This document shows positions 1 through 8,809 of a DNA stretch of 64,000 bases, one piece after another. Source of the DNA: Azospirillum picis (lineage in GTDB: Bacteria; Pseudomonadota; Alphaproteobacteria; Azospirillales; Azospirillaceae); assembly GCF_017876115.1 (NCBI RefSeq), contig NZ_JAGINO010000015.1, forward strand, positions 100,783-164,782, given 5' to 3'. Position numbers and translations under genes: made by a program. The notes under the pieces are model-generated. The model was not told the origin of the DNA and did no database searches. It worked only from the letters and a program-made list of their open reading frames with translations. Positions within the stretch are counted from its first letter, which is position 1. Each line of letters opens with the position of its first letter.

Positions 1-276
1 CGCTGCGAGGGCGTGACCGCCGGCGCGCTGCGCGGCGTCGCCCGCAGCGGCCAGGCCCGCGAGATCAACCGCGCCAAGGCGCTCACCCGCACCGGCATGG
101 GGCGCTGCCAGGGCCGCATGTGCGGCGCCACCGCGGCCGAGCTGCTGGCGCAGGCGCTCGGCACCGGGCCGGACGGGGTGGGGCGCCTGCGCGCCCAGCC
201 GCCGATCAAGCCGCTGCCGGTCGCGGCCACCCCCTCGCCCCTGGCAGGCGCGCGGTCCGGACGGGAGGTGGCGTGA
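1..276 (+). CDS. C-terminal fragment of FAD/[2Fe-2S] oxidoreductase subunit (opine oxidase A-like)
   Basis: The gene begins before the window; only its last 91 codons are seen, in frame from base 1. The fragment opens with RCEGVT and carries GMGRCQGRMCG about 30 residues later, which together match the cysteine-rich BFD-like [2Fe-2S] tail of opine/D-amino-acid/sarcosine-type oxidase alpha subunits (OoxA, HcnB families). Its stop overlaps the start of the FAD-dependent beta-type subunit by one base, so the two probably form one heteromeric membrane-associated dehydrogenase. The N-terminal FAD domain lies outside the window, so the substrate class cannot be read. Confidence 0.75.
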   Translation, partial: RCEGVTAGALRGVARSGQAREINRAKALTRTGMGRCQGRMCGATAAELLAQALGTGPDGVGRLRAQPPIKPLPVAATPSPLAGARSGREVA

Positions 277-1421
277 TGCGCGAGCGGATCGACTGCGACG
301 TCGCCATCGTCGGCGGCGGCATCGTCGGCGGGTCGGCGGCGCTGTTCCTGCGCCAAGCCGGGCTGAGCGTCACCCTGCTGGAGCGCGACTGGTGCGGCGC
401 CAAGGCCAGCGGAGTCAATTTCGGCGGCGTGCGCCGCCAGGGCCGGCCGCTGGAGCAGCTTGCGCTGTCGCAGCGGGCCCATGCCATCTGGGGCAGACTG
501 CCCGAACTGATCGGCACCGATGCGGAGTATGTCCGTTCCGGGCACCTGAAGCTGGCGCGCAGCGAGGCCGACCTCGCCTCGCTGGTCGCCTACCGCGAGC
601 GCAGCCGGGGGTTCGGCCTCGACCTCGAGATCATCGAGGGCGAGGCGTTCCGCCGCCGCTGGCCGGCGCTCGGCGAGCGGGCGGTCGGCGGGTCGCTCTG
701 CCCGGAGGACGGCCACGCCAACCCGCGGCTGGTTTCCCCCGCCTTCGCCCGCGCCGCCGCCGCCCTCGGCGCGGTGGTGCGCGAGCAGACGGCGATCGAG
801 CGGGTGGAGAAGGACGGCGGCCGCTTCGTCCTGCTGGCCAAGCGCGAGTTGGCGGCGGGAGAGCTTGAGGTGCGCGCGCGCGTCCTGCTGAACACCGCCG
901 GCGCCTGGTCCAGGCGGGTGGCGGACGCCTTCGGCGAGGCGGTGCCGCTGGAATCGCTGCACCCGAACATGGCGGTGACGGAGCCGCTGCCGCGCTTCCT
1001 CGACGTCAACATCGGGGTCGAGGGCGGCGGCGTCTACGGCCGGCAGGTGCTGCGGGGCAACATGGTTGTCGGCGGCGGGCGCGGCTTCGCCCTCGACCCC
1101 GACCGGGCACGGCCGCAGCGCGACGCGGTGCTGACGCTGATGCGAGACGCCGCCGAGCTGTTCCCGCAACTGCGCCACGCCCACGTCATCCGCTGCTGGA
1201 CCGGGGTGGAGGGCTACACGCCCGACCGCAACCCGGTGATCGGCCCGAGCCGGACAACGCCGGGCCTGTACCACGCCTTCGGCTTCTCCGGCGCCGGCTT
1301 CCAGATCGGCCCGGCGGTCGGCCAGACGCTGGCCGAGCTGGTCACCGCCGGCGAGACCGCCATGCCGCTGGAGGCCTTCCGCATCGACCGCTTTCCGCCC
1401 GCCCCGCCAGACAACCCCTGA
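276..1421 (+). CDS. FAD-dependent oxidoreductase, DAO family (opine/amino acid oxidase B-like)
   Basis: This 381-residue flavoprotein of the D-amino-acid oxidase fold begins with the dinucleotide-binding motif VAIVGGGIVGG at about residues 10-20. It carries the C-terminal GFSGAGFQIGP segment typical of glycine/sarcosine/opine oxidases. The ATG at 276 overlaps the stop of the upstream Fe-S subunit, which makes it the second gene of an operon. A periplasmic binding protein follows 31 bases downstream, so the enzyme probably oxidises the imported amine or opine. The exact substrate (octopine, nopaline, hydroxyproline, glycine) cannot be told from sequence. Confidence 0.85.
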   Translation: MRERIDCDVAIVGGGIVGGSAALFLRQAGLSVTLLERDWCGAKASGVNFGGVRRQGRPLEQLALSQRAHAIWGRLPELIGTDAEYVRSGHLKLARSEADLASLVAYRERSRGFGLDLEIIEGEAFRRRWPALGERAVGGSLCPEDGHANPRLVSPAFARAAAALGAVVREQTAIERVEKDGGRFVLLAKRELAAGELEVRARVLLNTAGAWSRRVADAFGEAVPLESLHPNMAVTEPLPRFLDVNIGVEGGGVYGRQVLRGNMVVGGGRGFALDPDRARPQRDAVLTLMRDAAELFPQLRHAHVIRCWTGVEGYTPDRNPVIGPSRTTPGLYHAFGFSGAGFQIGPAVGQTLAELVTAGETAMPLEAFRIDRFPPAPPDNP

Positions 1422-1452
1422 TCCCACCCCAGCCCCCCACAGGAGGATGACC

Positions 1453-2517
1453 ATGCCCATGTCGCGTTCGCTGTCGCTCACCGGTCTCGCCGCCGCCACC
1501 TCGCTGGCCGCCCTGCTGGCCTTCCAGGGTCCCGCCGCCGCCCAGACCAAGACGGTCTATATCGGCATGAACGGCGGCTCGATGGAGAAGACCTACACCG
1601 AGCACGTCTTCCCCGCCTTCGAGAAGCAGACCGGGATCAAGGTGGTGGTCGTCCCCGGCACCTCGTCGGATATCCTGGCCAAGCTGCAGGCGCAGAAGGA
1701 CAACCCGCAGATGCATGTCGTCTTCCTGGACGACGGCCTGATGTACCGCGCGATCGGCATGGGCCTGTGCCAGAAGATGGCGCCGGCGCCGGTGCTGGAC
1801 GACGTCTATCCGTCGGCGCGCCTGAAGGGGGATCTGGCGGTCGGCGTCAACATGGGCATGACCGGGTTGGCCTATAACAAGAAGATGTTCGACGAGCAGG
1901 GCTGGACCGCCCCGACGAGCTGGATGGATCTCGCCGACGCCAAGTACAAGGGCAAGGTCGTGGTGCAGTCGGCCGCCAGCAGCTCCTTCGGCCTGCATGC
2001 CTTCCTGATGTACAACCGCATCAAGGGCGGCAGCGAGGCCAACGTCGAGCCGGGCTTCACCACCTGGCGCAAGAGCATCGGCCCGAACGTGCTGGAATAC
2101 ATCCCCAGCTCCGCCAAGATCGCCGAGATGGTGCAGACCGGCGAGGCCGCCGTCTTCCCGCTGACCCCGACCGCCGTCGGCGCCCTGAAGGAGAAGGGCA
2201 TCCCGGTCGAGTACGCCCAGCCCAAGGAGGGTTCGGTCGTGCTGATGGTCGGCGAATGCGTCGTCGCCAACACGCCCGACGCCGAGGCGGCGCAGACGCT
2301 GGCCCACTATCTGCTGAGCCCCGAGGCGCAGCTCGCCGCCCTGCAGTACGGCGCGCAGATCCCGTCCAACACCAAGGTCAAGGCGCCGGCCGACGTGGCC
2401 GACCAGATGGACAAGTTCCAGGGCTACATGAAGAACGCCGTCACCGTCGACTGGGACGTCATCAACGAGAAGCGCCCGGACTGGAACCAGCGCTGGAACC
2501 GCGAGATCGAACGGTAA
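1453..2517 (+). CDS. ABC transporter periplasmic substrate-binding protein (PotD/FbpA-like)
   Basis: This 354-residue extracellular solute-binding protein has a clear Sec signal peptide (hydrophobic run ending AAAQ near residue 30). The mature protein opens with TVYIGMNGGSMEKTY, as in spermidine/putrescine or iron-type binding proteins. An AGGAGG at 1441-1446 abuts the ATG at 1447, so the ATG at 1453 with 6-base spacing is chosen. It is the last gene of the oxidase operon and is followed by an inverted repeat. No permease or ATPase lies downstream, so the rest of the transporter is probably upstream of the window. Confidence 0.85.
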   Translation: MPMSRSLSLTGLAAATSLAALLAFQGPAAAQTKTVYIGMNGGSMEKTYTEHVFPAFEKQTGIKVVVVPGTSSDILAKLQAQKDNPQMHVVFLDDGLMYRAIGMGLCQKMAPAPVLDDVYPSARLKGDLAVGVNMGMTGLAYNKKMFDEQGWTAPTSWMDLADAKYKGKVVVQSAASSSFGLHAFLMYNRIKGGSEANVEPGFTTWRKSIGPNVLEYIPSSAKIAEMVQTGEAAVFPLTPTAVGALKEKGIPVEYAQPKEGSVVLMVGECVVANTPDAEAAQTLAHYLLSPEAQLAALQYGAQIPSNTKVKAPADVADQMDKFQGYMKNAVTVDWDVINEKRPDWNQRWNREIER

Positions 2518-2525
2518 CCGGACTT

Positions 2526-2560
2526 GCCGGAAGTCCTGCCCTCGTGCGGGACTTTCCGGC
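2526..2560 (+). terminator. Inverted repeat after the binding-protein gene
   Basis: GCCGGAAGTCC (2526-2536) pairs with GGGACTTTCCGGC (2548-2560) with one bulged base and an 11-base loop, ten bases after the stop codon. There is no T-tract, so it is either a weak intrinsic terminator or an mRNA-end hairpin. Confidence 0.5.
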
Positions 2561-2732
2561 TCCCGGACGAGGGATCATGGGGGAGGGATCATGGGGCTTG
2601 ACGCGCCGGTTTCCCCAGGGGTCGGGCGGTCGCTCCGTGGCCGTTGCAACGACCGCCCCCCGGGCCCCTGCCCGGGTTGCCTGCCGGCATGCCATGAGCG
2701 GACAGGCGGCCGGGCCGAGCAAGGGAGCGGTG

Positions 2733-3320
2733 ATGACGACGATCAGGCTTGCCAGCCGCAGAGACCGCTACGGTGTCGCGGCCATGATGCAGCGAAGCTG
2801 GATCGATGCCTACCCGCCGATGGTGCCTGCGCGGCATATGAGGCGCGACAAGGCGCGCGGCATCGAGAGGTGGCTTGCCGAGCGGATGAAATGGCCCGGG
2901 TATCGGGCTTTGACGATCGGAGCGCCAAGGTCGCCGCTCGGCGTTTGCGCCTTCTTTCCCGTTCGCCCCGGCCTCTTCGAGATCGATCTGATGTTCGTGG
3001 CCCCCGGTGCACGGTCGGCAGGCGTCGGATCGGCCTTGTTGAGCCAAGCAATCGCAACGATCGAAGAGCGTCATGCCGCGTGCCGTCTATGGGTCGGCAC
3101 CAGGAACACCCGGGCCAAGCGATGGTATGTGCGGCATGGGTTCGTTCATACCGGGTTGAAAGCGCATCTTCGGTGGAACGGCTTCATGTGGCAGGTCGAT
3201 GAGATGCACCGCCGTGTCGTTTCGCCTCGTGTTTCCGGAGGCGATCGGCCCGTCATGCCGGAGCCGGCATGTCCCGCTCCAGGGGAAGGGCGGGAGCGAG
3301 GGTCAGACCCCCGGCCGTGA
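2733..3320 (+). CDS. GNAT family N-acetyltransferase
   Basis: This 195-residue protein has the GNAT fold. Residues 5-25 resemble the IRLASRRD start of the family, the acetyl-CoA loop appears as DLMFVAPGARSAGVGSALL, and RNTRAKRWYVRHGF is the C-terminal motif B region. The ATG at 2733 follows AAGGGAG at short distance. The C-terminal 30 residues after the domain are Pro/Gly/Arg-rich and may be read-through of non-conserved sequence. It stands alone between the oxidase locus and the convergent sugar dehydrogenase. The acceptor substrate is unknown. Confidence 0.8.
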   Translation: MTTIRLASRRDRYGVAAMMQRSWIDAYPPMVPARHMRRDKARGIERWLAERMKWPGYRALTIGAPRSPLGVCAFFPVRPGLFEIDLMFVAPGARSAGVGSALLSQAIATIEERHAACRLWVGTRNTRAKRWYVRHGFVHTGLKAHLRWNGFMWQVDEMHRRVVSPRVSGGDRPVMPEPACPAPGEGRERGSDPRP

Positions 3321-3526
3321 TCTGCTTGCGGGGCATGCGATCCCGGCGGATGGCAAGGCGCGGCACGATGTCGACGGCGATCCTGGCGATGCGGCGTCGG
3401 TGTGGGCCTCCCACATCCGCTCCGCCGTTGGCGCCGGCGAGGCCGAGGCCGCGACCCGCACCGGCCCGTAGTCCCGCGGCCCGATGGCCAACGCCGCCGC
3501 GTCGGCCGGCCGGAAGCCGCGGATCG

Positions 3527-4741
3527 TCATTCCGCCTCCCGCCCCATCGGCGCCAGCCGCCAGACGGCGCCGTCGGACGCATCGGTGACGACGTAGAGCG
3601 CGCCGTCCGGACCCTGCGCGACGTCGCGGATGCGGGCGCCCAGCGCGACGCGCTCGGCCTCGCGCGCGCGGTCGCCGTCGATGGCGACCCGCACCAGCGC
3701 CTTACCGCTGAGCGCGCCGATCAGCGCGCTGCCCTGCCAGGCGGGGAAGAGCCCGCCGGTGTAGAAGAGCATCCCGGACGGCGAGATCACCGGCGTCCAA
3801 TGCAGGACCGCGTCGGCGAACTCCTTGCGGGTCGGCGGGTCGGGGATGTCGCGGCCGTCATAATGCTGGCCCCAGCTCACCAGCGGCCAGCCGTGGTTCC
3901 TGCCGGCCTGCGGCCGGTTCAGCTCGTCGCCGCCGCGCGGTCCCATCTCTGCGACCCAGAGCGCGCCCGTCCGCGGGTCGATCGCCGCCGCCTCGATGTT
4001 GCGGTGGCCGTAGGACCAGATGGCGCCGGCGGCCTTGGGGTCGTTGACGAACGGGTTGTCCTTGGGGATGGAGCCGTCGCGGTTCAGCCGGACCACGGTG
4101 CCGAGCGTGTTGCCGGTGTCCTGCGCCGGATCGAAGGTGTTGCGCTCGCCCAGCGTCAGGAACAGGTGGCCCTCGCGCGAGAAGACGATGCGGTTGCCGA
4201 AATGGTTGCCGCCCGACACCTTCGGCTCCTGGCGGAAGATGACCTTGAGATCGCGCAGGCGGTCGTCCGCCAGGACCGCACGGGCCAGCGCGGTGCCGGC
4301 GGTGCCGCCGCTGCCCGGCTCGGCGAAGGCCAGGTAGATGGTGCGGTTCTGCGCGAATTGCGGGTCGACGGCCACGTCCATCAGCCCGCCCTGGCCCTGG
4401 GTGAAGACCTGCGGCGTGCCGGCCAGCGGCGGCGACAGCGTGCCGTCGCGCGAGAGGATGCGCAGGCGCCCCGGCTTTTCCGTCACCAGGGCGCGGCCGT
4501 CGGGCAGGAAGTCGATCGCCCAGGGTCTTTCCAGCCCCTCGGCGACCGTGGTCACCGCCAGCGGTCCGGCGTCGGTCTTGACCGTCCTTGCCTGGACCGT
4601 CCTTGTCTGGACCGTTCTCGTCCGGTCGCCGCTGCCGGCGCGGTCGGACTGGGCAAGGGCGGGCAAGGCGGGGCCGGCAAGGAAGGCGGCCGAGAGGGTG
4701 GTGAAGAGGGTGGCGGCCGGCAGGGTCGGGGTGCTGCGCAT
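3527..4741 (-). CDS. PQQ-dependent sugar dehydrogenase (glucose/sorbosone dehydrogenase family)
   Basis: This 404-residue secreted six-bladed beta-propeller has a signal peptide ending near ALAQ (residue 30). It is followed by a low-complexity linker with three RTVQ-like repeats encoded by 15-bp tandem repeats, then the GSDH domain. Family landmarks include LERPWAIDFLPDGRALVTEKPG cut into blade 1, GGNHFGNRIVF, and AEMGPRGGDELN. AGGAGG sits six bases before the ATG at 4741, which excludes longer frames. The product would act in the periplasm on aldoses with PQQ. It is divergent from the APC permease. Confidence 0.88.
   Translation of the reverse strand: MRSTPTLPAATLFTTLSAAFLAGPALPALAQSDRAGSGDRTRTVQTRTVQARTVKTDAGPLAVTTVAEGLERPWAIDFLPDGRALVTEKPGRLRILSRDGTLSPPLAGTPQVFTQGQGGLMDVAVDPQFAQNRTIYLAFAEPGSGGTAGTALARAVLADDRLRDLKVIFRQEPKVSGGNHFGNRIVFSREGHLFLTLGERNTFDPAQDTGNTLGTVVRLNRDGSIPKDNPFVNDPKAAGAIWSYGHRNIEAAAIDPRTGALWVAEMGPRGGDELNRPQAGRNHGWPLVSWGQHYDGRDIPDPPTRKEFADAVLHWTPVISPSGMLFYTGGLFPAWQGSALIGALSGKALVRVAIDGDRAREAERVALGARIRDVAQGPDGALYVVTDASDGAVWRLAPMGREAE
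4581..4625. repeat. 15-bp tandem repeat, three units, inside the sugar dehydrogenase gene
   Basis: The unit ACCGTCCTTGCCTGG recurs at 4581, 4596 and 4611 with few changes. On the minus strand it encodes the repeated RTVQ linker between signal peptide and propeller. Confidence 0.8.
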
Positions 4742-4826
4742 GTCGGTCCTCCTGAGCGGTGGCAGACCTCCAAGGTGGGGGTGCGCGGCCTTCGTCCAAG
4801 AGGCTGTAGCCGCACACCCTCTCTTT

Positions 4827-4868
4827 AACACCCTGGCCCCAACACCCTGGCCCCCTTTAACACCCTGG
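4827..4868. repeat. Three copies of AACACCCTGG in the divergent intergenic region
   Basis: AACACCCTGG occurs at 4827-4836, 4841-4850 and 4859-4868, spaced 14 and 18 bases. The first and third copies are preceded by TTT. They lie between the divergent sugar dehydrogenase and APC permease genes and could be regulator half-sites or a simple repeat. Confidence 0.6.
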
Positions 4869-4980
4869 GGGTATTGTTCGTGCACCTCCTCCGCCTTCAC
4901 CCTCCGCAGGACAAATGGTGTCGTCACGGACCATCAGTCCGAAGACGGCTCCGGAACGGGATTGCTTTGCGGAGATGACG

Positions 4981-6321
4981 ATGAAGGAAGACGTGACGCT
5001 CGACCGGGCGCTCGGACTGTCGTCCGTGGTGCTCTTCGGATTGGCCTATATGACGCCGATGATCGTGCTCGGCACCTTCGGCGCGCTGGCGACGGCCAGC
5101 GAGGGCACGACGGCGATGGCCTATGCGCTCGCCGCCGGGGCGATCCTGCTGACGGCGATCAGCTACGGGGTGATGGCGCGGGTCTATCCGGTGGCGGGCT
5201 CGGCCTACACCTATGCCCGCAAGTCGCTGAGCCCGCATGTCGGCTTCCTGGTCGGCTGGGCGGTGCTGCTCGATTATTTCTTCCTGCCGATGGTGATCTG
5301 GCTGATCGGCGCCGCCTACCTGACCTCGGCCTTCCCCGACCTGCCGGCCTGGGCCTGGATCCTCGGCTTCATCGGGCTCACCACGGCGGTCAACCTGGCA
5401 GGCGTCCATTTCGCCAGCCGGGTCAACCTGGTGCTGATGGTGGTCCAGCTTGCCGTGCTCGGCGCCTTCCTGCTGCTGGCGGCGCGTGCCGTCATGGCGG
5501 CGAGCGGGCCGGGCGGACTGGCGTCGCTGACGCCCTTCTTCCGGGCCGACGTGCCCATCGGCGCCTCGGTCGCCGGGGCGGCGATCGCCGCCTATTCCTT
5601 CCTCGGCTTCGATGCCATCTCGACGATGACCGAGGAGGTGCGCGATCCCCGCCGCACCATGCCGCGGGCCATCCTGATCGTCGCGCTGGCCGGCGGGGCG
5701 ATCTTCGTCGGCGCTTCCTACGTCGTCCAGCTCGTCCATCCCGGCACGCAGTTCGAGTCGGTGGACGCCGCCGCCTTCGAGATCGCCAAGACCATCGGCG
5801 GCGACCTGTTCGTCACCGTCTTCCTCGCCACGCTGGTGGTGGCGCAGTTCACCTCCGGCCTGGCGGCGCAGGCCAGCGTCGGCCGGCTGCTGTTCGCCAT
5901 GGGGCGCGACGGCGTGCTGCCGGCATCGCTTTTCGGCCGGCTGCATGCGCGCTGGCGGACGCCGGTGTTCAACCTGGTGCTGGTCGGGCTGGTCGGGCTG
6001 GCGGCGCTGTGGATGGACGTGACGACCTCCACCTCCTTCATCAATTTCGGCGCCTTCCTGGCCTTCACAGCGGTCAACCTGTCGGTCATCGCGCTGTATG
6101 TGCGGCGGGAGCCGCAGGTCCGTGCGGCCGGCGCGCTGGTCGGCCTGGTCATCCCGGCGGCGGCGGCGCTGTGCGACCTCTACCTGCTGGCCAACCTCGA
6201 CGGCCATGCCAAGCTGCTGGGTGCGGCGTGGCTGGCTTTGGGCGTGCTGTACCTCGCCTACCTCACCGGCCTGTTCCGCAAGGCGCCGCCGGAGATCGAC
6301 TTCGTCGAGCATGCCTCATGA
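4981..6321 (+). CDS. APC superfamily amino acid permease
   Basis: This 446-residue integral membrane protein has about twelve hydrophobic segments. It starts LDRALGLSSVVLFGLAYMTPM, broken here only by length, and contains GFDAISTMTEEVRDPRRTMPRAI, a hallmark of the APC family (PuuP/YhjX-like amine and amino-acid permeases). GGAG at 4971-4974 fits the ATG at 4981 better than the ATG at 4975. Its end overlaps the convergent LuxR gene by six bases. With the nearby LuxR regulator and amidase it may import an amide or amine, but the substrate is inferred only. Confidence 0.85.
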   Translation: MKEDVTLDRALGLSSVVLFGLAYMTPMIVLGTFGALATASEGTTAMAYALAAGAILLTAISYGVMARVYPVAGSAYTYARKSLSPHVGFLVGWAVLLDYFFLPMVIWLIGAAYLTSAFPDLPAWAWILGFIGLTTAVNLAGVHFASRVNLVLMVVQLAVLGAFLLLAARAVMAASGPGGLASLTPFFRADVPIGASVAGAAIAAYSFLGFDAISTMTEEVRDPRRTMPRAILIVALAGGAIFVGASYVVQLVHPGTQFESVDAAAFEIAKTIGGDLFVTVFLATLVVAQFTSGLAAQASVGRLLFAMGRDGVLPASLFGRLHARWRTPVFNLVLVGLVGLAALWMDVTTSTSFINFGAFLAFTAVNLSVIALYVRREPQVRAAGALVGLVIPAAAALCDLYLLANLDGHAKLLGAAWLALGVLYLAYLTGLFRKAPPEIDFVEHAS

Positions 6322-7125
6322 CGCCCCGGCCGGGGCCGGCGGGACGGGCGCCGTCAGGAAGAGGCGGAACAGCTCGCCCTGGCTGGAAATCCGGAGCTTG
6401 GCGTAGATGCGGCGGCGATGGACCTTCACCGTGTCCGGCGACAGCGACAGCAGCGCCGCGATCGACTGGCTGGAATGGCCCTTCAGGATCAGGGTGACGA
6501 TCTCCTGCTCCCGCCGGGTCAGTTGCGGATGCTCGAACAGCCGCGGGGCGGCACCGGGCTCCGCGGCGCCCGATCCGGCGGGGGCGGGGATCGGACCCCA
6601 ATGCCGGACGGCGAGCGCGCAGACCAGCGGTGCGGCCTCTCCCAGCAGGGCCAGTTCGGCCGGAGCGAAGGGGCGGGCCTCACCGATGCGCGACAGCGAC
6701 AGGACCGCCACATGGTCCCCGCCATGGGCGGCGGGCAGCCGCAGCCGGAACCCCGCCTCGTCGACGATGCGGGTCGCCGCGTAATGGACCCGGTGGTATT
6801 CCGACTGCTCGAAATCGTCCGGCGCGAGGTCGCGCATGGCGATGAAGGGCGGCCCGTCCCCCGCGCGGGCGGCGTCGTAGAAGGGGTCGAGCACATAGGC
6901 CCCGGCCAGGTACTGGTCGACGATGATGCTGCGGTCGGCGCTGAGCCGGTCGTTGTGCAGGTCGAAGGCCCGGCCGTCCGGCGCGTAGCGGAAGCCGTTC
7001 ATCATCTGGAACGGCGCCAGCGCCTGCAGGGCGGCCTCCAGCGCTGCCGGAAAGCCCGGCGTGCCGATGGCCTCGACCGAGCGGGCGACGGCGAGGTTCC
7101 AGGCCGGGAAGGGCAGGGGGTGCAT
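6316..7125 (-). CDS. LuxR family transcriptional regulator
   Basis: This is a 269-residue regulator. Residues about 205-265 form a LuxR/GerE helix-turn-helix (LTRREQEIVTLILKGHSSQ, then SPDTVKVHRRRIYAKL). The N-terminal 200 residues form a GAF/autoinducer-like sensory region with no recognised ligand motif. It is divergent from the amidase across about 137 bases and convergent with the permease, so it is the natural candidate to regulate the amidase. No cognate luxI-type synthase is in the window. Confidence 0.85.
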   Translation of the reverse strand: MHPLPFPAWNLAVARSVEAIGTPGFPAALEAALQALAPFQMMNGFRYAPDGRAFDLHNDRLSADRSIIVDQYLAGAYVLDPFYDAARAGDGPPFIAMRDLAPDDFEQSEYHRVHYAATRIVDEAGFRLRLPAAHGGDHVAVLSLSRIGEARPFAPAELALLGEAAPLVCALAVRHWGPIPAPAGSGAAEPGAAPRLFEHPQLTRREQEIVTLILKGHSSQSIAALLSLSPDTVKVHRRRIYAKLRISSQGELFRLFLTAPVPPAPAGAS

Positions 7126-7262
7126 CGCGGGTGTCGCCTTTCTTCGGTCGCCGGCATCCGCGAGGATGGTCGCACGCCACCCGCCGGCCGTCCAAGCCCA
7201 CAGCCGGATCCGTCACCGCTTCACCCCGACCCCTACCAAACGATCGACAGCACGGGTACGCC

Positions 7263-8711
7263 ATGATCCTTCCGATGCAGCAAGACAGCCACCCGCTCGA
7301 CCTGCCCGCCGACGCCATGGCGGAGGGCATGCGGGCCGGACGCATCCGTGCCGAGACGGTGGTGGCCGAGGCGCTGGAGCGTGCCCGCGCCGTCGCCGGC
7401 CCGCTCAACCCCTTCGTCCTGCTGCGCGAGGAGCAGGCGCTGGCCGCCGCGCGCCGGGCCGACGCGGCGGCGGCACGGGGGGAAGCGACCGGGGCGCTGC
7501 ACGGCGTGCCGTTCGCCGCCAAGGACCTGACGCCGACCGCCGGCGACCTGACGACGCTGGGATCCTGGACCGAGGAGGCGCTGCCGGACCGGACGGCGCT
7601 GTGCATCCGCCGTCTGGAGCAGGCGGGCGCCATCCTGATCGGCAAGACCACGACCCCCGAATTCGCCCATTCCAGCTTCACCTACAGCCCGCGCTGGGGG
7701 GTGACGCGCAACCCCTGGGACGAGACGCGCACATCGGGCGGCTCGTCGGGCGGCTCCGCGGTGGCGGTGGCGGCGGGCGTGGTCCCCTTCGCCGAGGGCA
7801 CCGACATGGGCGGCTCGGTGCGCATCCCGGCGGCGCTGTGCGGCACCGTCGGGCTGAAGCCCAGCCTCGGCCGCATCCCGATGACCATCCTGCCCAGCGT
7901 CTTCGACAACATCTCCCATTTCGGGCCGCTGGCGCGGACGGTCGAGGATGCCGTCGCCTTCATGGCGGCGGCATCCGGACCGAGCGACGAGGACATCCAG
8001 TCGCTGCCGCTCGCCTTCTCAGCCGCCGCGGCGCGCGACGGGCGGCTGGCCGGCCGCCGTTTCGCCCTGTCGGTCGATCTCGGCTATTACGAGGTCCAGC
8101 CGGGGGTGGAGACGGCGATCCGCGAGACGGCGGCCCTGCTGCGCGCCGGCGGTGCGGTGGTCGAGGAGGTCTCGCTGCCCTGGACGCGGGCGGTCAACGA
8201 CCGCTGGCTCGACCTGTGGTGCGTGTTCATGAGCGCCTATTTCGGCGACAGGCTGGAGGAGCACCGGGAGCGCATGGACCCGGCCATCGTCGAGCTCATC
8301 GAGCAGGGCTTCGCGCTCGGGGCCACCCCGGTCAAGCGGGTCGAACTGCTGCGCACCGCCATGTGGCGCGACATGGCCCGGCTGTTCGAGCGTTACGATG
8401 CGCTGCTCTGCCCCGCCTGTGCGGTGACGGCGCCAGCCGCCGGGTCCGGCGACGACGCCTTCATGGCCGACGCCCCCGGCGGACGCTACCGCGGGCTGGA
8501 CATGACCTGTCCCTTCAACCTCCTGCCGCAGTGCCCGGCCTTGTCGCTGCCGGTCGGTCTGGCGGCGGACGGGCTGCCGGTCGGCCTGCAGATCGTCGGC
8601 CGCCGCTTCGCCGACGAGGAGGTGCTGTCCATCGCGCTGGCCGCCGAACGGCTGCTGGCGAAGGCCGGGCGGACCGCCGTGTCGCCGCGCCGGCATGGCG
8701 GGCGCAGATAG
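7263..8711 (+). CDS. Amidase signature family hydrolase
   Basis: This 482-residue amidase-signature enzyme has a complete Ser-cisSer-Lys triad: Lys87 in GVPFAAKDLTP, Ser162 in SGGSSGGSAV, and nucleophile Ser185 in DMGGSVRIP. It would hydrolyse a carboxylic acid amide in the cytoplasm, and no signal peptide is visible. The start at 7263 has no strong Shine-Dalgarno sequence, and the ATG at 7275 is an alternative. It lies downstream of the divergent LuxR regulator. The family includes GatA, but no GatB/C lies nearby and the motifs suit a stand-alone catabolic amidase. Confidence 0.88.
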   Translation: MILPMQQDSHPLDLPADAMAEGMRAGRIRAETVVAEALERARAVAGPLNPFVLLREEQALAAARRADAAAARGEATGALHGVPFAAKDLTPTAGDLTTLGSWTEEALPDRTALCIRRLEQAGAILIGKTTTPEFAHSSFTYSPRWGVTRNPWDETRTSGGSSGGSAVAVAAGVVPFAEGTDMGGSVRIPAALCGTVGLKPSLGRIPMTILPSVFDNISHFGPLARTVEDAVAFMAAASGPSDEDIQSLPLAFSAAAARDGRLAGRRFALSVDLGYYEVQPGVETAIRETAALLRAGGAVVEEVSLPWTRAVNDRWLDLWCVFMSAYFGDRLEEHRERMDPAIVELIEQGFALGATPVKRVELLRTAMWRDMARLFERYDALLCPACAVTAPAAGSGDDAFMADAPGGRYRGLDMTCPFNLLPQCPALSLPVGLAADGLPVGLQIVGRRFADEEVLSIALAAERLLAKAGRTAVSPRRHGGRR

Positions 8712-8809
8712 CAAGGCAGGCCCGTCACGGGCGGCACGATGGTGGCCGGGGCCTCCGCGATCCGGGGGCGGTCACCGTGCATTCGGTCGGGACAGCCTCG
8801 AAGCTCGGC

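Noticed and set aside
3303..3530. A 75-codon minus-strand frame starting in an ATGA overlap with the sugar dehydrogenase stop, beginning MTIRGFRPADAAALA
   Set aside because: The start resembles a GNAT N-terminus, but the rest loses any family feature and composition; at most a remnant, not reported as a gene.
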